A stretch of DNA of 64,000 bases, taken from assembly GCF_025457605.1 (NCBI RefSeq), contig NZ_JAMZFY010000002.1, positions 744,001 to 808,000 on the forward strand. The letters run 5' to 3'. Within the stretch, counting starts at the first letter, position 1; each line of letters opens with the position of its first letter. The position numbers were made by a program, and so were the translations under genes. The DNA is from Haloarcula laminariae (GTDB taxonomy: Archaea > Halobacteriota > Halobacteria > Halobacteriales > Haloarculaceae). Positions 1 through 8,384 of the stretch are shown in pieces. The notes beneath the pieces were generated by a model, which was not told the origin of the DNA, did not search any database, and saw nothing but the letters and a program-made list of their open reading frames with translations.

Positions 1-12
1 GGGCGACTGAGG

Positions 13-1245
13 TCAGGGCCGGTCCAGGAACAGCGTCAGGTGGCTGACGATGGTCCGGCTCTCCAGCCCGCCGGCCAGCGCGCCCGACAGGACGCCGATA
101 GTGCTGATGAACGCGCCGGTCCGGACGAGGTCGACGAGGCCCACGACCGGATCTTCGAGGCTCGGCCAGTTCGACATCAGGTTTGGCGGGAAGACGACGA
201 GTTCGATGACGAGCATCACGCTCCAGACGACGGCGAACAGGCCGACCATCGCCCCCAGAAGTATGAGGAAGACAGTCACGTTGACCAGTGCCGTCTGCTC
301 AGTGACAACCCGGTGTCGTTTGCGCGGGAAGGCGAGCTTCTGAGCGAAGAAGACGTACAGCGCGGCGACGAGGACGCTCACCGCCGCGAACAGCGCCGCC
401 GTGAGGTTCCCCATGTGCACGCCCACGTCCCAGGACTCGGCGCTGAAGACGATGACGAGCGTCGGCGCCACCGCCGCTGTCGACAGCTTCGGCAGCGACA
501 GCGGGAGCAGCGGGGCGCGGCTGTTGCCCAGCGCCCGCAGGACCCGACTCGGGTTCCGGGCGGCGCTCGCCCCGTGGAAGGCCAGGCGCCCCAGCGGGCC
601 CCGCGGCGTGGCCTCGTCGGCCGGTATCTCACCCGCAATCCGCCGGAGCTGGGCCGCGACATCGGCGTCTATCGGCGGTATCGACCGCCTGTCGGCAGCG
701 AACTCGAATGGGGCCATGACGCCGCCGTCGGCGTGGCGCGCGCCCAGCACGTGCCCGACCAGATGGGCCAGCAGCGCCGCCCCGTTCCACCGGACCGCGC
801 CGTCGTCGAGTCGGCGCGTCGGCTCGCCCCGTGGCGCCCGCCGGAGGTTCCGCGTCGACAGTACGGCCACCCGCGCCAGCGGCGAAGCCAGCCCCGGGAC
901 GAACCGCTCGCGCCGGGAGACGAGCGGGGCGTCGGTCACCACTGCGACCATGTCGTAGGGCCCCTCGGCCATCTCGTCGGTGGCCCTGTCGAGGAACTCC
1001 GAGGGCCGGCGCCGGTCGGCGTCGGGGAGCCGCTGGGGCGATTCCAGGAAGCACCGCCACGAGACCTCCGTGGCCGCGCCGAACGCCTCGACGGTGTCAG
1101 CGGCGACCTGCGAGGCGAACGACGACAGCCGGTCCGGGTCGGTCCCGGGCGCGTGGGCGACGAACACGCCGACGTCGACCCGCAGGTCGCTCGCCCCCTC
1201 CGTCTCGGCGGCCACGAGCGCGGGCTCCGCTTGGGACTTACTCAT
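13..1245 (-). CDS. Archaemetzincin-like membrane protein with degenerate catalytic site
   Basis: Protein of 410 residues. The N-terminal ~200 residues look like a metzincin-type zinc protease of archaemetzincin type. A stretch around residues 97-135 resembles the archaemetzincin core, and H161, H165 and H171 are spaced as in HExxHxxGxxH, followed by a Met-turn-like GVMAPF (M177). The catalytic Glu is replaced by Leu162 (HLVGHVLGARH), so zinc may bind but classical peptidase activity is unlikely. The C-terminal half has about three hydrophobic segments (roughly 280-300, 320-352, 368-393), which makes it a membrane protein. I chose the ATG giving MSKSQAEP because the upstream extension is Arg-rich and lies in the gap before the divergent gene. 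Seen: motifs and hydrophobicity. Inferred: pseudo-enzyme or non-peptidase role. Confidence 0.75.
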   Translation of the reverse strand: MSKSQAEPALVAAETEGASDLRVDVGVFVAHAPGTDPDRLSSFASQVAADTVEAFGAATEVSWRCFLESPQRLPDADRRRPSEFLDRATDEMAEGPYDMVAVVTDAPLVSRRERFVPGLASPLARVAVLSTRNLRRAPRGEPTRRLDDGAVRWNGAALLAHLVGHVLGARHADGGVMAPFEFAADRRSIPPIDADVAAQLRRIAGEIPADEATPRGPLGRLAFHGASAARNPSRVLRALGNSRAPLLPLSLPKLSTAAVAPTLVIVFSAESWDVGVHMGNLTAALFAAVSVLVAALYVFFAQKLAFPRKRHRVVTEQTALVNVTVFLILLGAMVGLFAVVWSVMLVIELVVFPPNLMSNWPSLEDPVVGLVDLVRTGAFISTIGVLSGALAGGLESRTIVSHLTLFLDRP

Positions 1246-1352
1246 CGCGAGAAAGTTCACTTCCACGACACTTCTGCGTTTGGTCCGTCGCCGACGGATA
1301 CCCACGCAGGCGACTGGCCAAACAGTATGTGGCCCCGGCCACACCGTGTCGT

Positions 1353-2084
1353 ATGGACAAACAGGCCATCAGGGAGCGGGTGTGGGACCGGATGGAAGAG
1401 GAGGGAATCGCCCGGTTCCCGTTTCCGCCCCACGACCGCATTCCGAACTTCGAGGGCGCCCCCGCGGCCGCCGAGCGGGTGACCGAGACCGACGTGTGGG
1501 ACGGCGCCGAGACGGTCAAGGCCAACCCCGACTCGCCGCAGCTCCCACTGCGCCGGGCCGCGTTGCGGGCCGGCAAGACGGTGTACATGGCGGTCCCGCG
1601 GCTGCGTGACCGACGCTGTTTCTACGAACTCGACCCGGCCGAACTGGACGACATCGAGGCCGCGCCGGCCGTCTCGAACGTCGCCGACCACGCCCGGCAG
1701 GTCGGGCCCGAGGCGGTCGGACAGATAGACCTCGTGGTCTCGGGGTCGGTGGCGGTCACCGAGGACGGCGCCCGCATCGGCAAGGGCGAGGGGTACAGCG
1801 ACCTGGAGTACGCCGTTCTGTGCGAGCTGGGGCTGGTCGACGCGTCGACGCCGGTCCTGACAACGGTCCACGAACGGCAGGTCGTCGACGGGCCCGAAAG
1901 CGCCGCTCCGGGGGCGACCGTCCCCGTCGACGACCACGACGTACCGATGGACTACGTCGTCACGCCGGAGCGGACAGTCGAGACCCACAGCCCGTATCCG
2001 CGCCCCGACGGTATCGACTGGGCCACCCTCGACGCGGACCGTCTCGCGGAGATACCGGTCCTGGCCGACCGCCGTCCGGAGTGA
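1353..2084 (+). CDS. 5-formyltetrahydrofolate cyclo-ligase family protein
   Basis: 243 residues. Matches the MTHFS-like fold family: an N-terminal helical part (residues 1-40, with PFPPHDRIPNF) and a C-terminal IGKGEGYSDLEYA motif typical of haloarchaeal members. True MTHFS enzymes convert 5-formyl-THF to 5,10-methenyl-THF using ATP. Many archaeal members are only distant relatives, so the substrate is uncertain. Transcribed divergently from the metzincin-like membrane gene. The start is the ATG encoding MDKQAIRERV; the longer open frame upstream is an antisense shadow of the neighbour. Confidence 0.8.
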   Translation: MDKQAIRERVWDRMEEEGIARFPFPPHDRIPNFEGAPAAAERVTETDVWDGAETVKANPDSPQLPLRRAALRAGKTVYMAVPRLRDRRCFYELDPAELDDIEAAPAVSNVADHARQVGPEAVGQIDLVVSGSVAVTEDGARIGKGEGYSDLEYAVLCELGLVDASTPVLTTVHERQVVDGPESAAPGATVPVDDHDVPMDYVVTPERTVETHSPYPRPDGIDWATLDADRLAEIPVLADRRPE

Positions 2085-2108
2085 TTCCCGCGACTGTGGT
2101 ACAACACT

Positions 2109-2115
2109 GATATAG
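2109..2115 (+). promoter_or_regulatory. TATA-like box for the histidine kinase gene
   Basis: GATATAG centred 26 nt before the ATG at 2138. This is the archaeal TATA-to-start distance expected for a leaderless transcript and supports the chosen start. Confidence 0.5.
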
Positions 2116-2137
2116 GGCAGAACGACCTTTAACGACC

Positions 2138-4027
2138 ATGGAAAACCCCGTGGTCGCAGGGGGGCGACCGCTCACCGCGACGGACGGACGCGTTCACGTC
2201 CTCTACGTCGATACGGCAGCGACCGCGCCCGAGTCCCTCCGCACCGCGGACGGCGTTCACGAGATTCGGACGTGCAGGTCGGTCGAGGCCGCGCTGGCGG
2301 CGCTGGAGACCGAGCGCGTCGACTGCGTCGTCAGCGAGTACACGCTCCCCGACCGCGACGGGCTCGACTTCCTCCGGGAGGTCCGGGACCGGTGGTCGGG
2401 GCTGCCGTTCGTGCTGGTGACCGGCGACGGCGACGAGGCGCTGGCCAGCGAGGCCATCGGCGCCGGCGCGACGGACTATCTGTCGAAGGACAACGTCGGG
2501 GCGCTGGGCGAGCGCGTCGTCTCGGCCGTCACCGACGCCGCCGAACAGGGAGAAATCCTGGGTCGGATGACTGACGCCTTCTTCGCGGTCGACACCGACT
2601 GGCGGTTCACGTACGTCAACGAGGAGGGGCTGTCCATCCTCTGTGAGGCCATCGGCGAGGAGTTATCCGCGGCCGAACTCCTCGGGCGGTCCATCTGGGA
2701 CGAACTGCCGCCGCTCGTCGGCACGCAGTTCTACGACGCCTACCACCGTGCGATGGACGACCAGGAGCCGGTGTCGTTCGAGGCCCACTACGACCCCCTC
2801 AGCACGTGGTTCGCGGTTCGTGCGTACCCGTCGCCGACCGGGCTCTCGGTGTACTTCCGGGACGTGACCGAACGGAAGGCCCGCGAAGAGGAGATGGCCG
2901 AACGCGACCGCGTCCTCCGTGAGGTGTACCGGATAATCGCCGACAAGGACCGGGACTTCGAGGAGAAGGTCGACGAGTTGCTCGGCCTGGGTCGGGAGGT
3001 GCTCGACACCGATTGTGCCGCGCTCTCGTCGATATCGGACGACAGCTACGTCTTCGACATCGTCCACGACCCCTCCGGACAAATCACGAGCGGCGACGTC
3101 ATCCCGCTGAGCGCGACCAACTGCGAGCGCGCGGTCGTCGACGAGGAGACGCTCGTCCTCGGCGACGTCGCCGCCGAGGCCCCGGAGCTGACCGACCGGG
3201 CCGGCTACACCGAGATGGGGACCTCCTGTTATCTCGGGACGCCGGTGTGGGTCGACGGTGAGATAGACGGGACGTTCTGCTTTTTCGACACCGAACCCCG
3301 GACCGACTCCTTCACCGACTGGGAGGTGACGCTCATCGACCTGATGGGCAACTGGGTGAGCTACGAGAGAGAGCGCGAGCGCCACGCGGCACAGCTCACC
3401 CGCGAGCGCAACCGGCTCGACGACTTCGCGAGCCTCGTCAGCCACGACCTGCGGAACCCGCTGACGGTCGCGATGGGTCGGCTCGACATCATCCGCGAGG
3501 GGTACGACGGCGACCCCGACCACGTCGACACCGTCGAAGCGTCCCTGGAGCGCATGGACGCGCTCATCGAGGACCTGCTGGTGCTCTCGCGGTCGGGCAA
3601 ACAGTCGGTGGAGCCGGAACCGCACGTCCTGCGGTCGGTCGCGACGGCCGCCTGGGAGGCGACCGGGTCCGACGACGCGACCCTGCACGTAGTGGACGGC
3701 GACACAACGCTCTACGGGGACACAGTCTCCACCCAGCAGCTGTTCGAGAACCTCCTGCGGAACGCGGTCGAACACGGCGGCGCCGACGTGACCGTTGAGG
3801 TCGGCGCCCTCTCGGACGGCTTCTACGTCGCTGACGACGGGCCGGGCATCCCGCCCGAGGACCGCGGACAGGTGTTCGACAGCGGCTACACGACCAGCGA
3901 CGACGGCACCGGCTTCGGCCTCCGCATCGTCCGCGGGATAGTCGACGCCCACGGCTGGGCTATCGACGTCTCCGAGAGCGTGGACGGCGGCGCCCGCTTC
4001 GAGGTAACCGGCGTCAGAACGGAGTGA
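2138..4027 (+). CDS. Receiver-PAS-GAF histidine kinase
   Basis: 629 residues, no membrane segments, so a cytoplasmic sensor kinase. Domain order: receiver-like (about 18-125), PAS (about 138-245), GAF (about 268-410), HisKA dimerisation domain with phospho-accepting H436 in SHDLRNPL, and HATPase_c with N-box NLLRNAVEHG, G1 DDGPGIP and G2 GTGFGLRIV. The receiver is degenerate: the phospho-acceptor position carries Glu67 (VVSEYTLP) and the usual acidic pair is a single Asp25, although T95 and K117 remain. No partner regulator is adjacent; HalX regulators lie 11 kb away. Signal unknown. Confidence 0.92.
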   Translation: MENPVVAGGRPLTATDGRVHVLYVDTAATAPESLRTADGVHEIRTCRSVEAALAALETERVDCVVSEYTLPDRDGLDFLREVRDRWSGLPFVLVTGDGDEALASEAIGAGATDYLSKDNVGALGERVVSAVTDAAEQGEILGRMTDAFFAVDTDWRFTYVNEEGLSILCEAIGEELSAAELLGRSIWDELPPLVGTQFYDAYHRAMDDQEPVSFEAHYDPLSTWFAVRAYPSPTGLSVYFRDVTERKAREEEMAERDRVLREVYRIIADKDRDFEEKVDELLGLGREVLDTDCAALSSISDDSYVFDIVHDPSGQITSGDVIPLSATNCERAVVDEETLVLGDVAAEAPELTDRAGYTEMGTSCYLGTPVWVDGEIDGTFCFFDTEPRTDSFTDWEVTLIDLMGNWVSYERERERHAAQLTRERNRLDDFASLVSHDLRNPLTVAMGRLDIIREGYDGDPDHVDTVEASLERMDALIEDLLVLSRSGKQSVEPEPHVLRSVATAAWEATGSDDATLHVVDGDTTLYGDTVSTQQLFENLLRNAVEHGGADVTVEVGALSDGFYVADDGPGIPPEDRGQVFDSGYTTSDDGTGFGLRIVRGIVDAHGWAIDVSESVDGGARFEVTGVRTE

Positions 4028-4098
4028 GGTACCGAACTGCGGGCGACGACCCCGCCGCCGGACACAGACTTATGAAATTGTAGGATATACAACAAAAC

Positions 4099-4275
4099 AT
4101 GGCGCACCAACCGGAGCGGCCAACGGAGTACGTCTGTGAGAACTGCAACAACATCGTCGCGGGCGTCGTCGACGGCGAACCGCCCGACCACACGTACCGT
4201 GCGCCGAGGGACTGTCGGGCCTGTGGGAACTCCGCCTTCGTCGAACTGGACCGCTATCCGTCGACGCCACAGTGA
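4099..4275 (+). CDS. Small zinc-ribbon protein
   Basis: 58 residues with two CxxC knuckles, C13/C16 (CENC) and C39/C42 (CRAC), spaced as in a zinc ribbon (rubredoxin-like). The ATG follows an AT-rich stretch (around 4071-4095), in keeping with a haloarchaeal promoter just upstream. Function unknown; such haloarchaeal mini-proteins may bind nucleic acid or protein. It ends 7 nt before the convergent flavoprotein gene. Confidence 0.75.
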   Translation: MAHQPERPTEYVCENCNNIVAGVVDGEPPDHTYRAPRDCRACGNSAFVELDRYPSTPQ

Positions 4276-4282
4276 GGCGCGC

Positions 4283-5689
4283 TCACCCGTCCAGCTGGGC
4301 CACGCAGTCCCTGACCAGCCCGTCGAGGTTCTCGGGGAGCGTCGGATGGTAGGCCCGGTCGGGAATCTCCCGCACGTCAAGTCCCAGCTCGACGACGATT
4401 TGCAGCGTCTTCGCGAAGCTGTCGGCGTGGTAGTGTAGTCCCTGCCACCCCAGCACCGTCCCGTCGGCCGCGTCGACGACGAGCTTCGCGAGGCCCTCGG
4501 GCACGTCCTTCGATTTGAAGACGCCGTCGTCGCTGGCCTGCCGGGTCGCCGTCACCACGCTGTGGCCGGCCGCTCGGGCGCTGTGCTCGTTGTGGCCGAC
4601 GCGGGCGAACGGGTAGACGCCCAGCCCAGAGAAGATGACGTGGTGGTGGACGTTCTCGTAGGGCTGGGGGTCGCTGCCCGCCTCCTGACGCCGGATGTTC
4701 TCGGCGGCGGTGACGCCCTGCTCCTTGGCGACGTGGAGGATGGGCTCCTTGCCGTTGACGTCGCCGACGGCGTAGACGTGGTCGGCGTCGACCGTCTGCA
4801 TGGTGTCCCCGACCCACTCGCCGTCCGCCGAGACGGCCGTCCGCTCCAGCCCCAGCCCGTCGAGCGTCGGCCGCCGGCCGGTGAAACAGAACAGCTGGTC
4901 GGCTTCGTAGATGTCCTCGCGCCCGTCGTCGAATTCGACGGACAGCCGCACGCCGCCGTCCTCGGTCGGTTCGAGGCGCCGCTCGTGGCAGTTCGTCGGA
5001 ATCTCCACGTCCCAGTTGTCCTCGTATATGTCCCTGGCGGCGTCCCCGAAGGCCGGGTCGGCCTCGTCGATGGGCCGGTCGTCGTGCTCTATCACGGTAA
5101 GCCCCATGCCGCCGGCCTCCGCGAGGTAGGGGACCAGCTCCATCCCGATGTAGCCAAAGCCCATCACGATGCCCGAGTCCGGGAACGCCGTGGCGTCGAG
5201 CACGTCGGCGCTCGTCATGTAGTCGACATCGTCGATACCCGGTATCTCGGGGGGGTTTACCGTCGAGCCGGTGGCGACGACGACGTAATCCGCGTCGACG
5301 GTCCGCCCGCCCGCCCGGACCGTGTGGTCGTCGACGAACTCCGCGGTCGCGTGGACGAACTCGACGCCCTCGTGCTCGGTCAGGCCGTGGATTCCCTCGC
5401 GGCGGTGTTCGGCCCAGCCCAGCACGTGGTCGTCCTTGCGCTCGACGGTCGCCGCCAGGTCCACCTCCGGCGGGTCGCCGACGAGGCGCTCGTCGTGGCG
5501 CGCCTGGAACCGGTGGGCGCCGGCCGACAGCACCTCCTTCGACGGCATACACCCCTTGAGGATGCAGAGCCCGCCGCCGGGGTCCCCGTCGTCGATGAGT
5601 GTGAGGTCGATTCCGTCCACGGGGGCGAGTTCGCGGGCGGCGGCCGCGCCAGCGCTGCCGTACGCGCCGATGATGACGACGTGAGTCAT
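4283..5689 (-). CDS. Dihydrolipoyl dehydrogenase-like FAD/NAD(P) disulfide oxidoreductase
   Basis: 468 residues, cytosolic flavoprotein of the pyridine nucleotide-disulfide oxidoreductase class I family. N-terminal FAD Rossmann motif VVIIGAYGSAG; redox-active CxxxxC in LCILKGCMPSK; a central NAD(P) Rossmann segment (GIVMGFGYIGMEL); a second FAD motif, TVDADHVYAVGDV; and the C-terminal catalytic HPT (YHPTLPE) of the dimerisation domain. It is not next to 2-oxoacid dehydrogenase subunits, so it may act as a stand-alone NAD(P)H:disulfide or quinone reductase rather than the E3 of a complex. The N-terminal motif differs from the usual GGTCLNxGC, a sign of a distinct subfamily. Confidence 0.85.
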   Translation of the reverse strand: MTHVVIIGAYGSAGAAAARELAPVDGIDLTLIDDGDPGGGLCILKGCMPSKEVLSAGAHRFQARHDERLVGDPPEVDLAATVERKDDHVLGWAEHRREGIHGLTEHEGVEFVHATAEFVDDHTVRAGGRTVDADYVVVATGSTVNPPEIPGIDDVDYMTSADVLDATAFPDSGIVMGFGYIGMELVPYLAEAGGMGLTVIEHDDRPIDEADPAFGDAARDIYEDNWDVEIPTNCHERRLEPTEDGGVRLSVEFDDGREDIYEADQLFCFTGRRPTLDGLGLERTAVSADGEWVGDTMQTVDADHVYAVGDVNGKEPILHVAKEQGVTAAENIRRQEAGSDPQPYENVHHHVIFSGLGVYPFARVGHNEHSARAAGHSVVTATRQASDDGVFKSKDVPEGLAKLVVDAADGTVLGWQGLHYHADSFAKTLQIVVELGLDVREIPDRAYHPTLPENLDGLVRDCVAQLDG

Positions 5690-5788
5690 GGTGGTGACTA
5701 GCCACCCGGTCTGATAAAGGCATCCGCGCCGTGTTCGCTCCGAGCACGACCGCCGCGGCCGCTCCGGTGGCCGATGGGTTCCCGACAG

Positions 5789-8299
5789 CTAGTCGTCGTC
5801 GCCCGGAGCGGGGCTCCGGCGGCGCCCGAAGCCGGGGAGGCCGCTGAGGCCGGGCCAGACGTTGGTCGCGCGGTGCCAGAGCACCAGCACCGACGGGAGG
5901 ACCAGCAGGGAGGTAAAGAAGGCATAGATGATAGACAGCGCCGTCAGGATGCCGAACTGACCGATGGCGGGGAAGACGGCGAGCGCGAGGACGCCGATGC
6001 CGAAGACGGTCGTCAGCATGCTGCCAAGCAGCGCGCCCCCGGTGCCACGCACCGTGCGGTCCAGCGCGGTCACGAGGTCGTGGTGGTGGTGCTCGTCGGC
6101 GAAGCGGTGGACGACGTGGACGGAGTAGTCCACCCCCAGCCCGATAGTCAGGGCCAGCATCGTCCCCGTGATGGCGTTGAGCGGGATGCCCAGATACCGC
6201 ATCGTCCCGGCGAGCAGGGCGACGGTGACGACGACGGGGACGATGTTCACGAGGCCCAGCGAGGCCCGACCCTCGATGACCCAGTAGATGAACACCAGGA
6301 AGACGGCGGTCCCGGAGAGGGCGATGGCCAGCGAGACGATGGCGGACTCGAAGATGACGTCCGAGACGGCCTGGAAGACGACGGTGCTGCCCGTCGCCGT
6401 CGCCTCGAAGCGGAACCGGTCGGCGACGTCCCGCGCGTCGCTGGTCACCTCGCCGTCGCCGGCGTCGGCCTCGACCTCGTAGGTGATGCGGGCGCTCCGG
6501 TAGTCCTCGGTGATGTAGTTGAGCGCGGCGTCGCGCGAGGAGGACGACAGCAGGTAGTCGTATATCTCCCCGAGGTCGTCGTCGGGGACGCCGTTGTCGT
6601 TGTGGTCGTTGCGGGACACGAGCGCCCGGAACTGCGGGTCACGCTCGGCACGGTCCCGAACGACGGTGACAATCGAGCTCGACTTCGCCCGGCCGTCCTC
6701 GCGGACGAACGACTCCGGCGGGTCGTCGCCGGCCCGATATATCTGTTCGAGGGCGTCGTCCTGACGCATCGGCCCTTCGACGTACACCGTCACCCCACCG
6801 CCCTGTGTCGTGGTGAACCGCTCCTCAAGGAAGTTCGTCGTCCCGGTGACGGTGTACTCGCTGGGCGCGAACGGCTCGGGCAGTGACTCTATCCAGTCGG
6901 GGTTGTCCTCGGGCGGGAGGAAGTCGTCCTGGGAGAACGACGTCGAGATGTCGGTCGCGTACACCCCGGCCCCGGCAGTCACGACCAGCGTCACGAGCAG
7001 GAAGGCGACGGGGGCGCGCTCGGCGATGACGACGCCGCCCCGCAACACGCCGCTGAGACGGGACCCCTCGGAGCCCAGCGGGTTCTGGCTGAAGGTGGGA
7101 ATCGGGTACTCCTCGCGCAGGCGGTCCAGTTCGACTTTCGCGGCGGGGAGGAAGACCCCGAAGATGAGGAAGGTGAAGATGATGCCGACGGCGGCGACGT
7201 AGCCGAAGTCGCGGATGGGCGGGAGGTCACTGGAGAGGTTCGCAAGGAAGCCGATGACGGTCGTCCCGGTGACGATACCGAAAGCGACCAGTAGCTGGTC
7301 GGTCGTGACGCGCATCGACTGACCGATGTCGGTCCCGCCGTCGCGCTCCTCGCGGTAGCGGTTGACGGCGTGGATGCCGAAGTCGATGCCGACCGCCAGC
7401 AACAGCGGGGGCACCGCGATGAGCATCTGGGAGAAGGGGATGCCGGCGAGGCCCATGAAGCCGAACGTCCAGACGATGGCCATAAAGAGGGCGCCCAGCC
7501 CCAGCGCCATGTCGGCCAGGTCGCGGTAGGCGATAGCGAGGAAGAAGAGGATGAACAGTATCGCGGCGGGGACCGTCAGAATCAGCGAGTCGGCGACGAC
7601 GTTGGAGAACTCGTCGGCGAGGATGCCCGACCCGAACACCGTAATCGACCCTTGGCCCGTCGCCTCGACGGTGAACTCGGCCTGGCGCTGGATGTCGGTC
7701 AGCGGGCTGGTCCCGCCCTGCCCCGACCCCGAGGAGAGCCCGGCCGGCAGTTCGTGGGTGACGACGCCGATGGTGGCGGACGCCGACGCCGACTTGCGGT
7801 TGAAGTCGTTGCTGAGCAGCGCGGTAAACTGCGGGTCGTCGGCGGCCCGGCGGACGGCGGCGTCTATCTCGCTGTCGGTGGCCCGCTCGACGGTCCGTAT
7901 CTGCGCCTCCGTCGTCGTCGCGTTCGCGTTCAGTTCCCGGGCGACGATAGCGGCCGCGCTCGACGTCGAAGTCACCCTGAGGCCGTCGTGTTCCTCCAGG
8001 GACTCCTGTGTCCGGAGCATCCGCAACATCGCGGGTCTGCTGAGTACGTTCGACTCCTCCTGGATGAGCTGGGTGCTCCCGGTGTCCGCCGAGAAGGCGG
8101 GTGAGAACTCGGTGTTGACCTGGTCGAAGGCCTCCTCGGCCGGCAGCCCGGTCGTGAACTGCTGGGTGCCGGCGTTCGTCGAGATGTTGCCCAGCCCGGC
8201 GCTGAACACCAGGGTCACGACCAGGAAGGCCAGGACGACTTTCCGGGAGTCATCCACGATGCGGTCGTCGGCCCAGTCGATGTATCGTTGGTAGTTCAT
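5789..8299 (-). CDS. RND/MMPL superfamily exporter (copy 1)
   Basis: 836 residues from the MNYQRYIDW start; the in-frame upstream extension is Arg/His-rich and unlikely. Two-fold RND architecture: one TM, an extracytoplasmic domain, a five-TM bundle, then the same pattern repeated. TM4-like segments carry GIDFGIHAVNRYREE and GLGVDYSVHVVHRF, typical of MMPL/hopanoid-type RND proteins. Probably a proton- or sodium-driven exporter of a lipophilic substrate or cell-envelope component. Residues around 562-573 in the second extracytoplasmic domain hold an Asp/Asn-rich, calcium-loop-like DHNDNGVPDDD. It follows a paralogous exporter on the same strand with an 85-nt gap and is probably the last gene of a three-gene operon. 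Confidence 0.9.
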   Translation of the reverse strand: MNYQRYIDWADDRIVDDSRKVVLAFLVVTLVFSAGLGNISTNAGTQQFTTGLPAEEAFDQVNTEFSPAFSADTGSTQLIQEESNVLSRPAMLRMLRTQESLEEHDGLRVTSTSSAAAIVARELNANATTTEAQIRTVERATDSEIDAAVRRAADDPQFTALLSNDFNRKSASASATIGVVTHELPAGLSSGSGQGGTSPLTDIQRQAEFTVEATGQGSITVFGSGILADEFSNVVADSLILTVPAAILFILFFLAIAYRDLADMALGLGALFMAIVWTFGFMGLAGIPFSQMLIAVPPLLLAVGIDFGIHAVNRYREERDGGTDIGQSMRVTTDQLLVAFGIVTGTTVIGFLANLSSDLPPIRDFGYVAAVGIIFTFLIFGVFLPAAKVELDRLREEYPIPTFSQNPLGSEGSRLSGVLRGGVVIAERAPVAFLLVTLVVTAGAGVYATDISTSFSQDDFLPPEDNPDWIESLPEPFAPSEYTVTGTTNFLEERFTTTQGGGVTVYVEGPMRQDDALEQIYRAGDDPPESFVREDGRAKSSSIVTVVRDRAERDPQFRALVSRNDHNDNGVPDDDLGEIYDYLLSSSSRDAALNYITEDYRSARITYEVEADAGDGEVTSDARDVADRFRFEATATGSTVVFQAVSDVIFESAIVSLAIALSGTAVFLVFIYWVIEGRASLGLVNIVPVVVTVALLAGTMRYLGIPLNAITGTMLALTIGLGVDYSVHVVHRFADEHHHHDLVTALDRTVRGTGGALLGSMLTTVFGIGVLALAVFPAIGQFGILTALSIIYAFFTSLLVLPSVLVLWHRATNVWPGLSGLPGFGRRRSPAPGDDD

Positions 8300-8384
8300 C
8301 TGGTTCGTTCGCTTCCGGCGGTGTCGGTGGTGCGATCGGTACGTTCTGGGTTGGGGGCGGACGTGGATAAACGCCGCCACGCGG

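Noticed and set aside
40-1482. Long plus-strand ORF over the metzincin-like gene
   Set aside because: Antisense shadow: Arg/Asp-rich random-looking protein without domain logic; GC-rich DNA opens several frames. Same reason for the frames at 2663-3952 (-), 4562-5701 (+), 5774-6886 (+), 29658-31106 (+), 37776-39296 (-) and 52764-54059 (+).
5690-5788. Extra small gene between flavoprotein and RND genes
   Set aside because: 99 nt with no start/stop pair showing haloarchaeal codon use beyond chance.
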